Positions 55,010-64,000 of a stretch of 64,000 nucleotides of DNA are shown here, one piece after another. The notes below the pieces were generated by a model, which was not told where the DNA came from, did no database searches, and was given only the letters and a program-made list of their open reading frames with translations. This DNA comes from Bacteroidota bacterium. GTDB taxonomy: Bacteria > Bacteroidota > Bacteroidia > AKYH767-A > OLB10. Both the position numbers and the translations under genes were made by a program. The stretch lies in the NCBI GenBank assembly GCA_016717325.1, contig JADKFV010000049.1, forward strand, positions 124,001 through 188,000. The letters are read 5' to 3'. Position 1 is the first letter of the stretch. Each line of letters starts with the position of its first letter.

Positions 55010-58000
55010 GTATAGGTGTATGGTGATGTACCACCACTCACACTGATGTATGCCGCACCATTGGTGCCGCCCATGCCGGTTACGTTTGTGGTGCTGTCCG
55101 TTACTATCACTATGGCTGTTGGTGCTCCTACCACTTTACTCATCGATGTGGTACATCCTGCTGCATCGGTAACTGTTACCGTATACGTACCGGGATATAA
55201 GCCCGTGATACTGCTTGTGTTACCTCCGTTACTCCATAAATAACTGTATGGTGCTGTGCCGCCCGATGCCGCTGCTGCTGCCGAGCCATTGTTGCCTCCA
55301 TTGCAGCTTGCTGCGCTTGTACTCACTGATACTACTATGGCATTAGGTTGTGTTAATACCACACATAAACTAATAGTACATCCTCCGGCATCCGTCACTG
55401 TTACCGTGTGGCTGCCTGCTCCTATGCCGCTCAGGTTTTGGGTGGTTTGTCCTCCTGTCCATATATAAGTATAGGGTGCTGTGCCGCCTGTTACCGTTAT
55501 GTTTATGCTGCCGTTATTGCCTATACACGTTGGGTTTACATGGCTTTCGGTAATGCTTAATCCGCTTACCGGTGCTGTTACTGTATAACTTGCTATTGCG
55601 GTGCATCCGTTGGCATCGCCTATAGTTACTGTATAAGTACCGCCCATCAAGCCTGTGGCTGTTTGGGTGGTTTGGCCATTGCTCCATGCATACGTATATG
55701 GCATTACGCCACCCGCTCCACTTGCTGTGGCCGTGCCATTGTTGTTGCCATTACATCCTACATTTGTGCCCGTGGCACTGGCCGTAAGCAAGGTTGGCTC
55801 CGTTAAGGTGATGCTCACTGCCTGTGTACATGTTCCATAACTTACGATTACATCATACGTTCCGGCTCCCACTCCAAACAAATCTTCTGTTGTGGCTCCA
55901 TTGCTCCATGAATATGTATATGCCCCTTGCGGATTGGTGGTTAGATTTATCGCTCCATCAAGTCCTCCATTGCATCGTATGTTATATCCTCCGGCATAAG
56001 TCGGGCTGTTGAGGCTCGCTGTAAAGCCGCCTGTTGAGTTTACTTTCACACACACAGTTATTGTACAGCCGTTTGCATCGGTCACCACTACAAAGTTGTT
56101 TCCTCCACATAAGCCTGTGGCTATTGCATTGGTATTGCCATTGCCCCATAAGTAGGTGTATGGTAACGTACCGCCTGTTATTGTGGCCGTGCCTGTTCCA
56201 TTACATGCACCACACGTGGCTGCTGTACTTGAGGTGCTGATGGTATCCAATACCGCTGGCTGGGTAACTACAATGTTGTTGGTAGCTATGCATCCGTTTG
56301 CGTCTGTTACTGTTACTGTATACGTGCCGGCAATCAGGTTCCATATATTATTCAAGCTGCCGCCCGTATTCCATACATAACTGTATGGGGCTGTGCCACC
56401 CGTGGCTACCACAGCTGCGGTGCCATTGCTGTATCCGTTGCAGGTTACATTGCTGCCGCTCATTGTTGTCGCTAAGGCAAGAGGCTCAACTATTGTTGCA
56501 CTCTGGCTTGCACTGCAACCGTTGGTATCTGTTACCGTTACTGTATACGTGCCGGCTAATCCTGTGATACTGTTCAACGTGCTGTTATCGCTCCACAAAT
56601 AGGTATACGGTGCTGTGCCTCCGTTGAGGTTGGTTATCGTTATACTGCCTGTGCCTCCGTTACACAATGCATTTACGGTTGTTAAACTGTACGATATGGC
56701 GGCAGGTTCGCCCACCATGGCCGTGCACATCGTAGTACATCCGTTGGCATCCGTTATCAATACTGTATATACTCCGGCTATAAGACCTGTATTTACTGAA
56801 TTGTTATTGCCATTACTCCACTGATAAATGTATGGGGCTGTGCCGCCAAATACATTGGCTGTGGCCGTTCCTAATGCCTGTCCGCAATAGGTTGGCGTGC
56901 ATATGGTATTGCAACTTAATGTGCTGCCCGCTGGTACTATCACCGTGGCCTGTATGCTGCATCCCATGCTATCCGTTATTGTTACATATACTGTTCCTGC
57001 TCCAAGGCCTGTGGCCGTTTGTGTTGTTTGTCCATTACTCCATAAGTAGGTATATGGGTCACCTACGGTGTACATGGTACCGCCCATGGTATTGATGGTG
57101 GCTACTCCACCATTGCTGCCTGAACAGGTGTTGTTTACATTATATGTATAAACCATTGGCGCTGGTTCCGTTACCGTTACACTGCAGGTGCTGAGGCATC
57201 CCAAACCATCCATTACTATTACTGTATACGTACCTGCTGCTAAGCCTGTTGCCGTTGTTGTGGTTTGAGTTGGCGCTGTATTCCATATGATACTGTATAA
57301 GCCATTACCTCCTCCAGGTGTTACCGTGGCTGTGCCATTGTGGTAGCCATTGCACGTACTCATGGTGGCAATAGTAGAACACGTAACCGGTACCGGTGCA
57401 AGGATGATAGCCTGAGCAGTCACCGGACCGCAGCCATTGGCATCGTTTACCGTTACTGTATACGTACCGGGGAGTAAGCCCGTTACCGCACTCGTGGTGG
57501 CGCCATTGCTCCATGAGTAAGTGTATGGTGCCGTGCCGCCTCCTACTATCGCTACCGCTGTGCCTGTCAGATTCTGACATGTTACATTCGTGTTGCTTGT
57601 GCCTACTGATAATTCCGATGGTTCGGCTATCACTACCGTACATACTGTGGTGCAGCCATTGCAGTCCGTTACTATTACCGTATACGTACCTGCTATGTCG
57701 CTCATCGTGGCCGTGGTGGCTCCGTTGCTCCACAGATAAGTGTAGCCTCCGCAAACTATGGTGCCTAATCCATCGCCAAGGTAGCTGTGGATGTTTTGAC
57801 GTAAAAATTCTGCCTCAGCTGACGGTGAATGGAAGGCGGACTGTGTCATCCCTCCAAATATTACTTTGCCTGCACCCCATATTGCCTCGCCCATTACTAC
57901 TCCCGGTGCATCTCCATCTATCAGCGAGGTGATGCTGCCCCCAATTATGGAATGGCCAAAACTGGTGCCTGTCCATGAATTTCCACAAATATTTGGACCA

Positions 58001-60315
58001 TTAAATATTGGATGACCCGACTGAACCGCACTAACATTTGCATTATCTGAATACGGACCCGGGCCATATAATAAGGTGGTGCCTCCAAATCCGAAGTTGA
58101 TATTGCCGCCTTCATTCGGTGCTGAATTCAGGAATAGTTTTCCACCTCCTGTTACCCATGCTTCCATTAAAGGAAGATTGGCCATTAAGAATGCGTTCAT
58201 TTCGTCCGCTCCGGCATCGCTGCCATCCATGAATACATATTTTGTAGCTGGACTGAATATACTTAATGCTGATGCCGTTTCAAACAAATCCGGTGTCCAG
58301 TTACCTGCACCAAACGCTGCGTTCATTTCATCTATATTGTTTGTCAATCCCCAGGGTTCGCCTGCGGCCTGTGAACGCAAGTAATAAATATTCGTGCCTG
58401 TTATTATACTTGATACTCCTCCCGATACTCCTACTGTAGCTGTGCCCGTTCCACCCATACATGCCGCAGGGGTACTGTTGCCCGCACATGTCAGTGCACT
58501 TGGCTCATTTACCACAAAGCAATAAATTATGCTGCAGCCTGCACTGTCGGTTATTGTTACATAATATACTCCCGCAGGTGCTGTTGCAGTATTTGTCGTA
58601 TTGCCCGGTGACTGACTCCAGCTATAAGTATACCCACCTGCTCCTCCTGTTGGGTTCACGGTTAATACGCTCGTGCCTCCATGGCATAATATGGCTGTTT
58701 GGGACGGGATAGCTGCTATGGCAGTGTTTTCGGTAATGTTGTATTCCTGTGTTGCTGTACATCCATTATTGTCTCTAACAGTTACTATATACGTGCCTGC
58801 ATTCAGACCCGTTGCTGTAGAACCCATCTGTCCATTGCTCCAGGTATAGGTATACTGTAATGTGCCGCCTGTTACTGACGCTGTAGCGCTGCCCGTGCTT
58901 TGTCCGTTGCACAATACATTCGTTTGTGTTGGCGTGATGACCAATACTGCCGGCTCCGTTACTACTATGCTGTCGGTTATGGTACATCCATTGGCATCCG
59001 TAACCGTGACTGTATGCGTGCCTGCAGCAAGGCCAGTGGCTGTTTGTGTGGTTTGCCCATTACTCCATAAGTAACTGTAGGCGCTTACTAAACTGCCTCC
59101 ACTGCAACTTAAATTTGGTATTGATATAAATCCGGAATTGGCACATAAAGACCCTCCGTATACGGTGCCTTCTAAACATCCGCTGGCTATAGGGTTGCCA
59201 TTGCACATTACAGCCCAGTTGGTAAAGTTATCGTTAAAGAAGCCCAGCGTGCTCACATTTAATGTGTAAGGACCATTGACGGCTGCTACAGGTGAGGAAA
59301 GGGTTATTGCTCCAAAACCAAATGGACCGCCTGAAAGAACTACATTATTACTTGCGTCTATTAATTGGTAGCTGGTTTCATCTGCAAATCCGGGATTGTT
59401 GGTCGATACCGTCAGCATGCCCTGAGCCTGCATTGTTACGCCCTGCACTCCGCCTATCACACTGGCACTAGCTGTGCCACTTCCATTGCCATTGCAAGTT
59501 AATCCGATGCTGCTCATATTCATTGCCAACGCACCTGGTTCCATTACCATCACATCTATTTCGGCTGTGCAGCCTCCTGCGTCCGTTACGGTTACTGTAT
59601 ACGTACCTGCTGCAAGGCCTGTAAATACCGCACTGTCGGCCGTTGGATTGCTTTGAGTACCAGCTGGCGTTATAGCGAAAGTATATGGTGCTGTGCCACT
59701 TGTGGCCTGTACCATCACTATTCCTGTGGTGCCTCCGTTACATAATACATCTGTACCCGCTCCGCTTATCGATAAACTGCCCGGCTGTGTGATGATTACC
59801 TGAGTTGTTGCATTACAGCCAAGGCTATCAGTTACTGTTACTACATATGTACCGGCTGCTAAGCCTACTGCTGTTGCAGTGGTTTGACCATCGCTCCATA
59901 AGTAGGTATATGGGTCGCCCGATGTGTATGGTGTGCCGCCACTGCCCGATACTGTTGCATCACCTACGGTGCCTCCGTTGCAGGCTATGTTGGTCTGGCC
60001 CGCGATGGTGGCTACTACTCCGTCTACCGGTTCGGTTATAGTGGTACTTGAAGTGTATATACATCCGTTTGCATCCGTAACTGTTACGTTATACGTACCC
60101 GCTGTTAAGCCTGTGGCTGTGGTTGTGCCCTGTGCCGGTGAAGTACTCCATAAGATGGTGTATGGTGCTGTGCCGCCTGCTATACCGCTGATGGTGGCTG
60201 TGCCATTATTGCCACCTGCACAACTTACATTGGTGCTCGTTAATGGATTCGCTGTTATCGCACTGCCTGCGGTTATGTTTATACCTGTTATGATGGTTTC
60301 CACACAGGTTTGCAT
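54973..60315 (-). CDS. Giant SprB-repeat adhesin, main repeat segment
   Basis: 1780 residues, about 18 SprB-like repeats of roughly 75-80 residues. A typical unit runs from a VSCxGxNNGTAT start through GGTAPYTYLWSNGQTT and GLAAGTYTVTVTDANGC. Such repeats form long surface fibres; SprB itself is the mobile gliding adhesin of Flavobacterium. Two non-repeat domains are inserted: about 115 residues at 59100-59455 (GMLTVSTNNPGFADETSYQL) and about 213 residues at 57770-58410 (GTNIYYLRSQAAGEPWGLTN to FLRQNIHSYLGDG). The second resembles a glutamine-amidotransferase-like or ThuA-like fold but this is a guess. Repeats and cysteine spacing are regular throughout. Confidence 0.87.
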   Translation of the reverse strand: MQTCVETIITGINITAGSAITANPLTSTNVSCAGGNNGTATISGIAGGTAPYTILWSTSPAQGTTTATGLTAGTYNVTVTDANGCIYTSSTTITEPVDGVVATIAGQTNIACNGGTVGDATVSGSGGTPYTSGDPYTYLWSDGQTTATAVGLAAGTYVVTVTDSLGCNATTQVIITQPGSLSISGAGTDVLCNGGTTGIVMVQATSGTAPYTFAITPAGTQSNPTADSAVFTGLAAGTYTVTVTDAGGCTAEIDVMVMEPGALAMNMSSIGLTCNGNGSGTASASVIGGVQGVTMQAQGMLTVSTNNPGFADETSYQLIDASNNVVLSGGPFGFGAITLSSPVAAVNGPYTLNVSTLGFFNDNFTNWAVMCNGNPIASGCLEGTVYGGSLCANSGFISIPNLSCSGGSLVSAYSYLWSNGQTTQTATGLAAGTHTVTVTDANGCTITDSIVVTEPAVLVITPTQTNVLCNGQSTGSATASVTGGTLQYTYTWSNGQMGSTATGLNAGTYIVTVRDNNGCTATQEYNITENTAIAAIPSQTAILCHGGTSVLTVNPTGGAGGYTYSWSQSPGNTTNTATAPAGVYYVTITDSAGCSIIYCFVVNEPSALTCAGNSTPAACMGGTGTATVGVSGGVSSIITGTNIYYLRSQAAGEPWGLTNNIDEMNAAFGAGNWTPDLFETASALSIFSPATKYVFMDGSDAGADEMNAFLMANLPLMEAWVTGGGKLFLNSAPNEGGNINFGFGGTTLLYGPGPYSDNANVSAVQSGHPIFNGPNICGNSWTGTSFGHSIIGGSITSLIDGDAPGVVMGEAIWGAGKVIFGGMTQSAFHSPSAEAEFLRQNIHSYLGDGLGTIVCGGYTYLWSNGATTATMSDIAGTYTVIVTDCNGCTTVCTVVIAEPSELSVGTSNTNVTCQNLTGTAVAIVGGGTAPYTYSWSNGATTSAVTGLLPGTYTVTVNDANGCGPVTAQAIILAPVPVTCSTIATMSTCNGYHNGTATVTPGGGNGLYSIIWNTAPTQTTTTATGLAAGTYTVIVMDGLGCLSTCSVTVTEPAPMVYTYNVNNTCSGSNGGVATINTMGGTMYTVGDPYTYLWSNGQTTQTATGLGAGTVYVTITDSMGCSIQATVIVPAGSTLSCNTICTPTYCGQALGTATANVFGGTAPYIYQWSNGNNNSVNTGLIAGVYTVLITDANGCTTMCTAMVGEPAAISYSLTTVNALCNGGTGSITITNLNGGTAPYTYLWSDNSTLNSITGLAGTYTVTVTDTNGCSASQSATIVEPLALATTMSGSNVTCNGYSNGTAAVVATGGTAPYSYVWNTGGSLNNIWNLIAGTYTVTVTDANGCIATNNIVVTQPAVLDTISTSSTAATCGACNGTGTATITGGTLPYTYLWGNGNTNAIATGLCGGNNFVVVTDANGCTITVCVKVNSTGGFTASLNSPTYAGGYNIRCNGGLDGAINLTTNPQGAYTYSWSNGATTEDLFGVGAGTYDVIVSYGTCTQAVSITLTEPTLLTASATGTNVGCNGNNNGTATASGAGGVMPYTYAWSNGQTTQTATGLMGGTYTVTIGDANGCTAIASYTVTAPVSGLSITESHVNPTCIGNNGSINITVTGGTAPYTYIWTGGQTTQNLSGIGAGSHTVTVTDAGGCTISLCVVLTQPNAIVVSVSTSAASCNGGNNGSAAAAASGGTAPYSYLWSNGGNTSSITGLYPGTYTVTVTDAAGCTTSMSKVVGAPTAIVIVTDSTTNVTGMGGTNGAAYISVSGGTSPYTYTWNTIPVKPHRM

Positions 60316-60625
60316 CGGTTACCGTTATGCTGTATAATCCGGTGGCCAATCCTGTAAATATACCCGTTGGACTTGCTACTGCTCCGGGGTTTAATGTATA
60401 GCTATACGCTGGGGTGCCTCCTGCGCCTGTTACTGTAATGCTGCCTAAGCCACCACTGCAACCCGGACTTACTGCATTATATGTGGCTGTTAATGCTGTA
60501 GGTTGCGTTACCACCACACTCGCTGTTTTTGTACAGCCGTTGGCATCGGTTATTGTTACCGTATATGTGCCCGCTCCAAGTCCTGTGGCTATGGCTGTTG
60601 TTTGGGCAACTCCTGTATTCCACAA
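60206..60625 (-). CDS. Giant SprB-repeat adhesin, short segment between frameshifts
   Basis: Continues the repeat pattern (GLGAGTYTVTITDANGCTKT, then ITVTGAGGTPAYSYTLNPGA). Near 60300-60312 the frame passes to the next segment: VTDANLC should join VETIITGINITAG. Near 60628-60632 two bases appear to be missing relative to other repeats (PYTYLWNTG expected). Confidence 0.75.
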   Translation of the reverse strand: MWNTGVAQTTAIATGLGAGTYTVTITDANGCTKTASVVVTQPTALTATYNAVSPGCSGGLGSITVTGAGGTPAYSYTLNPGAVASPTGIFTGLATGLYSITVTDANLCGNHHNRYKHNRRQCDNSESINEHQCKLCRWQ

Positions 60626-62819
60626 ATATGTATGGGGCGGTGCCGCCTGTTATGCTTAGTTCATCAAGAGTGGCGGTGCCTGTGGTGCCTCCGTTACATA
60701 ATACCGGTGTGGTTGTTAATGGTGCACACGTGATGATGGCCGGTTGCGTTAACGTTACTGTACAACTTGTGGTACAGTTGTTCTTGTCTTTTACTATTAC
60801 CGTATACGTACCCGCTGCAAGATTGTTTGCTATGGCTGTGGTCGTTACCGGTACCGTATTCCATGTATAGGTATAGCCCGGTGTGCCGCCTGTGGCTGTT
60901 ACACCTGCTTTGCCGGTACCTCCGTTGCACAATATGCCTTGTATCACTGTGGCTGTACATCCAAGTACTGCCGGTTGCGTTATCGTTACACTTGCTGTTT
61001 TCGTACAGCCTTTGTTATCGGTTACTGTTACTGTATACGTACCGGCTGCAAGGCCTGTGGCCGTAGCCGTAGTAGCACTGTTCGACCATAAGTATGTATA
61101 AGGTGAGGTGCCGCCCGTTACCGTGGCTGTGGCCTGACCCGTAGCTGCACCATTACACTTCGGACTCTTTGGTGTCATGCTGATGATGATGGCTGCTGGC
61201 TGGCTTATCACTGCTGTGGCATTGATGATACAGCCTTTCTTATCCTGCACTGTTACCGAATAAATACCTGCTATTACTCCGCTCAGGTTTTTAGTAGTGG
61301 TACCATTGCTCCATAAATATTTGTATGGGCTGGTGCCGCCTGTTACCGTGAGCGTTACTCCGCCATTGCTGCCTCCGTTACAACTTACGTTGGTTACTGT
61401 ATATAATGCTAACAATGCTGCAGGCTGACCTACGCTGTTTGACAGCGTTTTTGTACAGCCGTTTGCATCGGTAACTGTTACTGTATACGTGCCTGCTGCA
61501 AGACCGATAATATATTTTGTCGTCTTTCCATTGCTCCACAAATAAGTATAAGGGGAGGTGCCTCCGGCTGCTACTACTGTGAGCGTACCGTTGGTGCCGC
61601 CAAAGCAGCTTACATTTGTTTTCTTCGATGTTAAGTTCATTTGTGCCGGTTGTGTCAGCGTTACCTGACCCGTTACTGTACATCCATTGGCATCTGTTAC
61701 CTGTACTGTGTAGCTGCCCGCTGCTAAGCCTGTGGCCGTAGCGGTGGTTTGACCTGTTGGTGTCCACAAATATGTGTATGGTGCTACTCCTCCGCTTATC
61801 GATGCTGTCGCACTGCCTCCGCCATTGCCATTGCAGGTCAGGTTATTGCCTGTTACTGTTAATACCAGCGCATTGGGCTGGGTGATGGTGGCCGTGCCTA
61901 CTTTCGTACAGCCGTTTGCATCTGTTATGGTTACAGTATAAGTTCCTGCTGCCAAACTGCTGATGGTTTGGGTAGTAGCTCCTGTACTCCATACATAGCT
62001 ATAAGGTGCGGTGCCGCCTAATGGTTGTGCGGTTACACTGCCATTGCTGCCGCCAAAGCAACTTACATTGGTTACATTGCTGTTGCATATACAGCCTAGG
62101 GCTACCGGAGAGGTTATCGTGGCGCTGGCACTCATCGTGCAACCGTTGGCGTCTGTTACCGTTACAGTATATATACCTGCTGCAAGGCCGCTAACACCCG
62201 AAGTGCTGGCACCATTGCTCCATGCATAGCTATAAGCTCCGGTGCCTCCGCTTACATTGGTCGTGATGCTGCCATTACCGCCTCCGTTGCAGCTTACATT
62301 GGTACTTACCAGTGATATTGCGATTGCCGTTGGCTGGCCTACGGTGTAGCTGGCTGTTAATGTGCAGTTGTTTGCATCGGTAACTGTTACTGTATACGTA
62401 CCGGCCACAAGGCCTGTATTGCTTGTTGTAGTGTTACCGTTGCTCCACAATAGTGTAGTGGGCGCTGTGCCGCCAGTTACCGTTATGTTTATCGCTCCAT
62501 TGTTACCTCCATTGCAGGTGGTATTGGTTACTGTGCCGGTGATGCTTAATGCGGCTGATGGTTGAGTGATGATTACATCGGCAGTGGCTATACATCCCAT
62601 CGCATCCATTACGGTCACTGTCCACGTGCCTGCCGTTAAGCCTGTAGCCTGTGCTGTGGTCTGGGCAGGTAAGGTATTCCACTGATACGTATATGGTGCT
62701 GTGCCACCCAGTACATTGGTCACACATGCCTTGCCATCGTTGCCGCCAAAGCAGCTACATTCGCACACGCTGCAGCAGTAAATGTAATTGGCAATGGTTC
62801 GGTTACGGTATACGTGCAT
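60477..62819 (-). CDS. Giant SprB-repeat adhesin, second large repeat segment
   Basis: About nine regular SprB-like repeats (e.g. GGTAPYSYVWSTGATTQTIS with GTYTVTITDANGCTKVG; GGVAPYTYLWTPTGQTTATA). At the DNA level adjacent repeats are very similar, which favours recombination and assembly error. The upstream link at about 62755 lacks one base: other copies read GCAGCTTACATTGG on the + strand where this one reads GCAGCTACATTCG. Restoring it gives ANVSCFGGNDGKACV. Confidence 0.85.
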   Translation of the reverse strand: MHVYRNRTIANYIYCCSVCECSCFGGNDGKACVTNVLGGTAPYTYQWNTLPAQTTAQATGLTAGTWTVTVMDAMGCIATADVIITQPSAALSITGTVTNTTCNGGNNGAINITVTGGTAPTTLLWSNGNTTTSNTGLVAGTYTVTVTDANNCTLTASYTVGQPTAIAISLVSTNVSCNGGGNGSITTNVSGGTGAYSYAWSNGASTSGVSGLAAGIYTVTVTDANGCTMSASATITSPVALGCICNSNVTNVSCFGGSNGSVTAQPLGGTAPYSYVWSTGATTQTISSLAAGTYTVTITDANGCTKVGTATITQPNALVLTVTGNNLTCNGNGGGSATASISGGVAPYTYLWTPTGQTTATATGLAAGSYTVQVTDANGCTVTGQVTLTQPAQMNLTSKKTNVSCFGGTNGTLTVVAAGGTSPYTYLWSNGKTTKYIIGLAAGTYTVTVTDANGCTKTLSNSVGQPAALLALYTVTNVSCNGGSNGGVTLTVTGGTSPYKYLWSNGTTTKNLSGVIAGIYSVTVQDKKGCIINATAVISQPAAIIISMTPKSPKCNGAATGQATATVTGGTSPYTYLWSNSATTATATGLAAGTYTVTVTDNKGCTKTASVTITQPAVLGCTATVIQGILCNGGTGKAGVTATGGTPGYTYTWNTVPVTTTAIANNLAAGTYTVIVKDKNNCTTSCTVTLTQPAIITCAPLTTTPVLCNGGTTGTATLDELSITGGTAPYIFVEYRSCPNNSHSHRTWSGHIYGNNNRCQRLYKNSECGGNATYSINSHI

Positions 62820-63205
62820 TCTATGGTACAGCCGTTGCCGTCTGTAACGGTTACTGTATACGCGCCAGAGGTTAGGCCGTTTAATGTTTGGTTAGTGGTG
62901 CCATCGTTCCATACATAACTGTAATTACCTGTACCTCCGGTGATGTTAGCAGTGATGCTGCCATTGTTGCCTCCGTTGCACATTACATTGGTTACGGCTC
63001 CACCACATACTAATGGGGTGGGTACATTGATGGTGAACACTAAATATGTTATACAACTATTGCTGTCGGTAATGGCTATGGTATGACTGCCGCCTGTTAT
63101 GCCCGTAAACGTACCGTTGGTTTGAGACGTTCCTCCATCGAGGCTGTATTCATAGCCGGCTGCATGAGCGCCTAAGCCCACTCCATGGTGTGCCACCGAA
63201 TCCAT
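62720..63205 (-). CDS. Giant SprB-repeat adhesin, segment between frameshifts
   Basis: Two repeat units (GITGGSHTIAITDSNSC and GLTSGAYTVTVTDGNGCTIE). The upstream link is at about 63171-63186, where GGTPWSGLG should run into AHAAGYEYSLDGG; one extra base or two missing bases would explain it. Confidence 0.78.
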   Translation of the reverse strand: MDSVAHHGVGLGAHAAGYEYSLDGGTSQTNGTFTGITGGSHTIAITDSNSCITYLVFTINVPTPLVCGGAVTNVMCNGGNNGSITANITGGTGNYSYVWNDGTTNQTLNGLTSGAYTVTVTDGNGCTIECTYTVTEPLPITFTAAACANVAALAATMARHV

Positions 63206-64000
63206 TCACGGTGATATCGCCTGTACCGCCATTACATAATGGCTGTGTGATGGTATGTGTCTGATCTAATAAGGTTGGTTCAAATATCTGGAACGTTAAT
63301 ATCGTATCGCAGCCTATGCTGTCAGTAACTGTTACTGTATACGTTCCCGCTACAAGATAATTTGCTACTGAGATCGTTTGACCATCGCTCCACAAATAAG
63401 TGTATGGCGCTCCGCTGGTGAATGGCACTGCTCCGCTTACAAATATGCTTATCTGACCTGTGCTGTCACCATGGCATTGGTTGTTTTGCAACGTTTTGCC
63501 GATGAAGAATGGAGGGTTTTCAGTCACTGGGACTGTTAATGCAAACGTGCAACCTAACGAGTCCGTTACCAATAAGTCGTATATTCCTGCATATAGATTT
63601 GAGGCATCTTCATCAGTAGATCCATTACTCCATTGGTAAGTAAATGGAGCAGTTCCATTTGTCATGGTTATATAAATGGCACCGCTTGCATCTCCATTGC
63701 AATTTACATTTGTTACTGAATCGAGTGTTGCAACTACTTCGTTTGATAATACAGTTATCTTAGAGCGCTTGCCTTCACATAATTCATCGGCAACCGAATC
63801 GGATGCTACATAAAAATAGTATTCCGTGTATCCAATATTGCCAACGGGTCCGGGTGAACCAGCATTTGTCAAATCAGGATATAAACTTGGGATATTAGTC
63901 AAATCTGCATAAGTCAATGTTGATGCGGAACATATAGAATCGTTATACCATTGTAATGTAATACTTGGGTCTACACCTCCCGGGAATACAGCATCCTGAA
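63150..64000 (-). CDS. Giant SprB-repeat adhesin, N-proximal segment running off the window
   Basis: Open to the right edge in the same frame; residues before the first in-window start codon (QDAVFPGGVDPSITLQWYND) continue the protein, so the true start lies outside. It begins with a stretch of an unknown N-proximal domain (GYTEYYFYVASDSVADELCE), then two SprB-like repeats (FTYQWSNGSTDEDASNLYAG and YLWSDGQTISVANYLVAGTY). Including all segments, at least 34 repeat units are visible and about 3,300 residues are encoded within the window. Confidence 0.83.
   Translation of the reverse strand, partial: QDAVFPGGVDPSITLQWYNDSICSASTLTYADLTNIPSLYPDLTNAGSPGPVGNIGYTEYYFYVASDSVADELCEGKRSKITVLSNEVVATLDSVTNVNCNGDASGAIYITMTNGTAPFTYQWSNGSTDEDASNLYAGIYDLLVTDSLGCTFALTVPVTENPPFFIGKTLQNNQCHGDSTGQISIFVSGAVPFTSGAPYTYLWSDGQTISVANYLVAGTYTVTVTDSIGCDTILTFQIFEPTLLDQTHTITQPLCNGGTGDITVNGFGGTPWSGLRRSCSRL

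Noticed and set aside
55016..62875. Many + strand frames of 60-149 codons
   Set aside because: They are antisense shadows of the SprB repeats, repeating the same low-complexity patterns.
1..64000. tRNA or rRNA genes
   Set aside because: The intergenic regions were read by eye and no tRNA cloverleaf or rRNA segment was recognised; a tRNAscan run could still find one.

Overview
The window reads as a chromosomal segment of an AT-rich member of the Bacteroidota, probably near the Chitinophagales/Sphingobacteriales. The evidence is the many type IX secretion system (T9SS) C-terminal sorting domains, a PorU-like/PorV-like pair, a PorE-type OmpA protein, SprB-like repeats, PurS, Bacteroidota promoters (TTG, about 20 nt, TAnnTTTG), and starts without Shine-Dalgarno sites. 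No rRNA, tRNA, phage or CRISPR locus was seen.

Layout. 1-2.9 kb: the end of trmB and two glycosyltransferases. 3.4-12.2 kb: a signalling island with a broken multi-PAS hybrid histidine kinase, two paralogous NarL-type response regulators (RR1, and RR2 with a frameshift), a TPR sensor kinase, and a duplicated non-coding module that looks like twin small RNAs. 12.5-24 kb: three paralogous stalk/tail-fibre-like surface proteins, two of them followed by T9SS cargo (a metalloprotease and a beta-propeller protein). 24.7-33.5 kb: T9SS cargo (cyclophilin, SBBP-repeat protein, a small secreted protein), an unknown two-gene membrane operon and many short repeats. 33.8-38.4 kb: tcdA, tatD, a CotH-like T9SS protein and lptB. 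38.6-53.7 kb: porU2-like and porV2-like genes, pssA, purS, porE-like, a polyprenyl diphosphate synthase, etfBA, a DUF151 nuclease and a helix-hairpin-helix protein. 54.0-64.0 kb: one giant SprB-repeat T9SS adhesin, split by five frameshifts and running off the right edge.

The main discovery is an apparent regulon in the signalling island. An 18-bp palindrome (ATCCCTAATATTAGGGAT or close variants) ends exactly on the -33 TTG of five promoters, each with the same 20-nt spacer to a TAnnTTTG-like -7 box. Two of these promoters drive the twin candidate sRNAs and three drive the stalk-protein genes. A sixth palindrome sits just upstream of RR2, and RR2/TPR-kinase is the obvious candidate controller. 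The twin sRNAs share a single-stranded 11-12 nt segment that is perfectly complementary to the bases just before the TPR-kinase start codon, which suggests a negative feedback loop. All of this is inference from sequence.

All reading-frame lesions seen (three in the PAS kinase, one in RR2, one in the SBBP protein, one in the CotH protein, five in the giant adhesin) fall in surface or sensory genes, while housekeeping genes are intact. Several lie in homopolymers or short repeats, so sequencing or assembly error is a serious alternative to real decay or phase variation.
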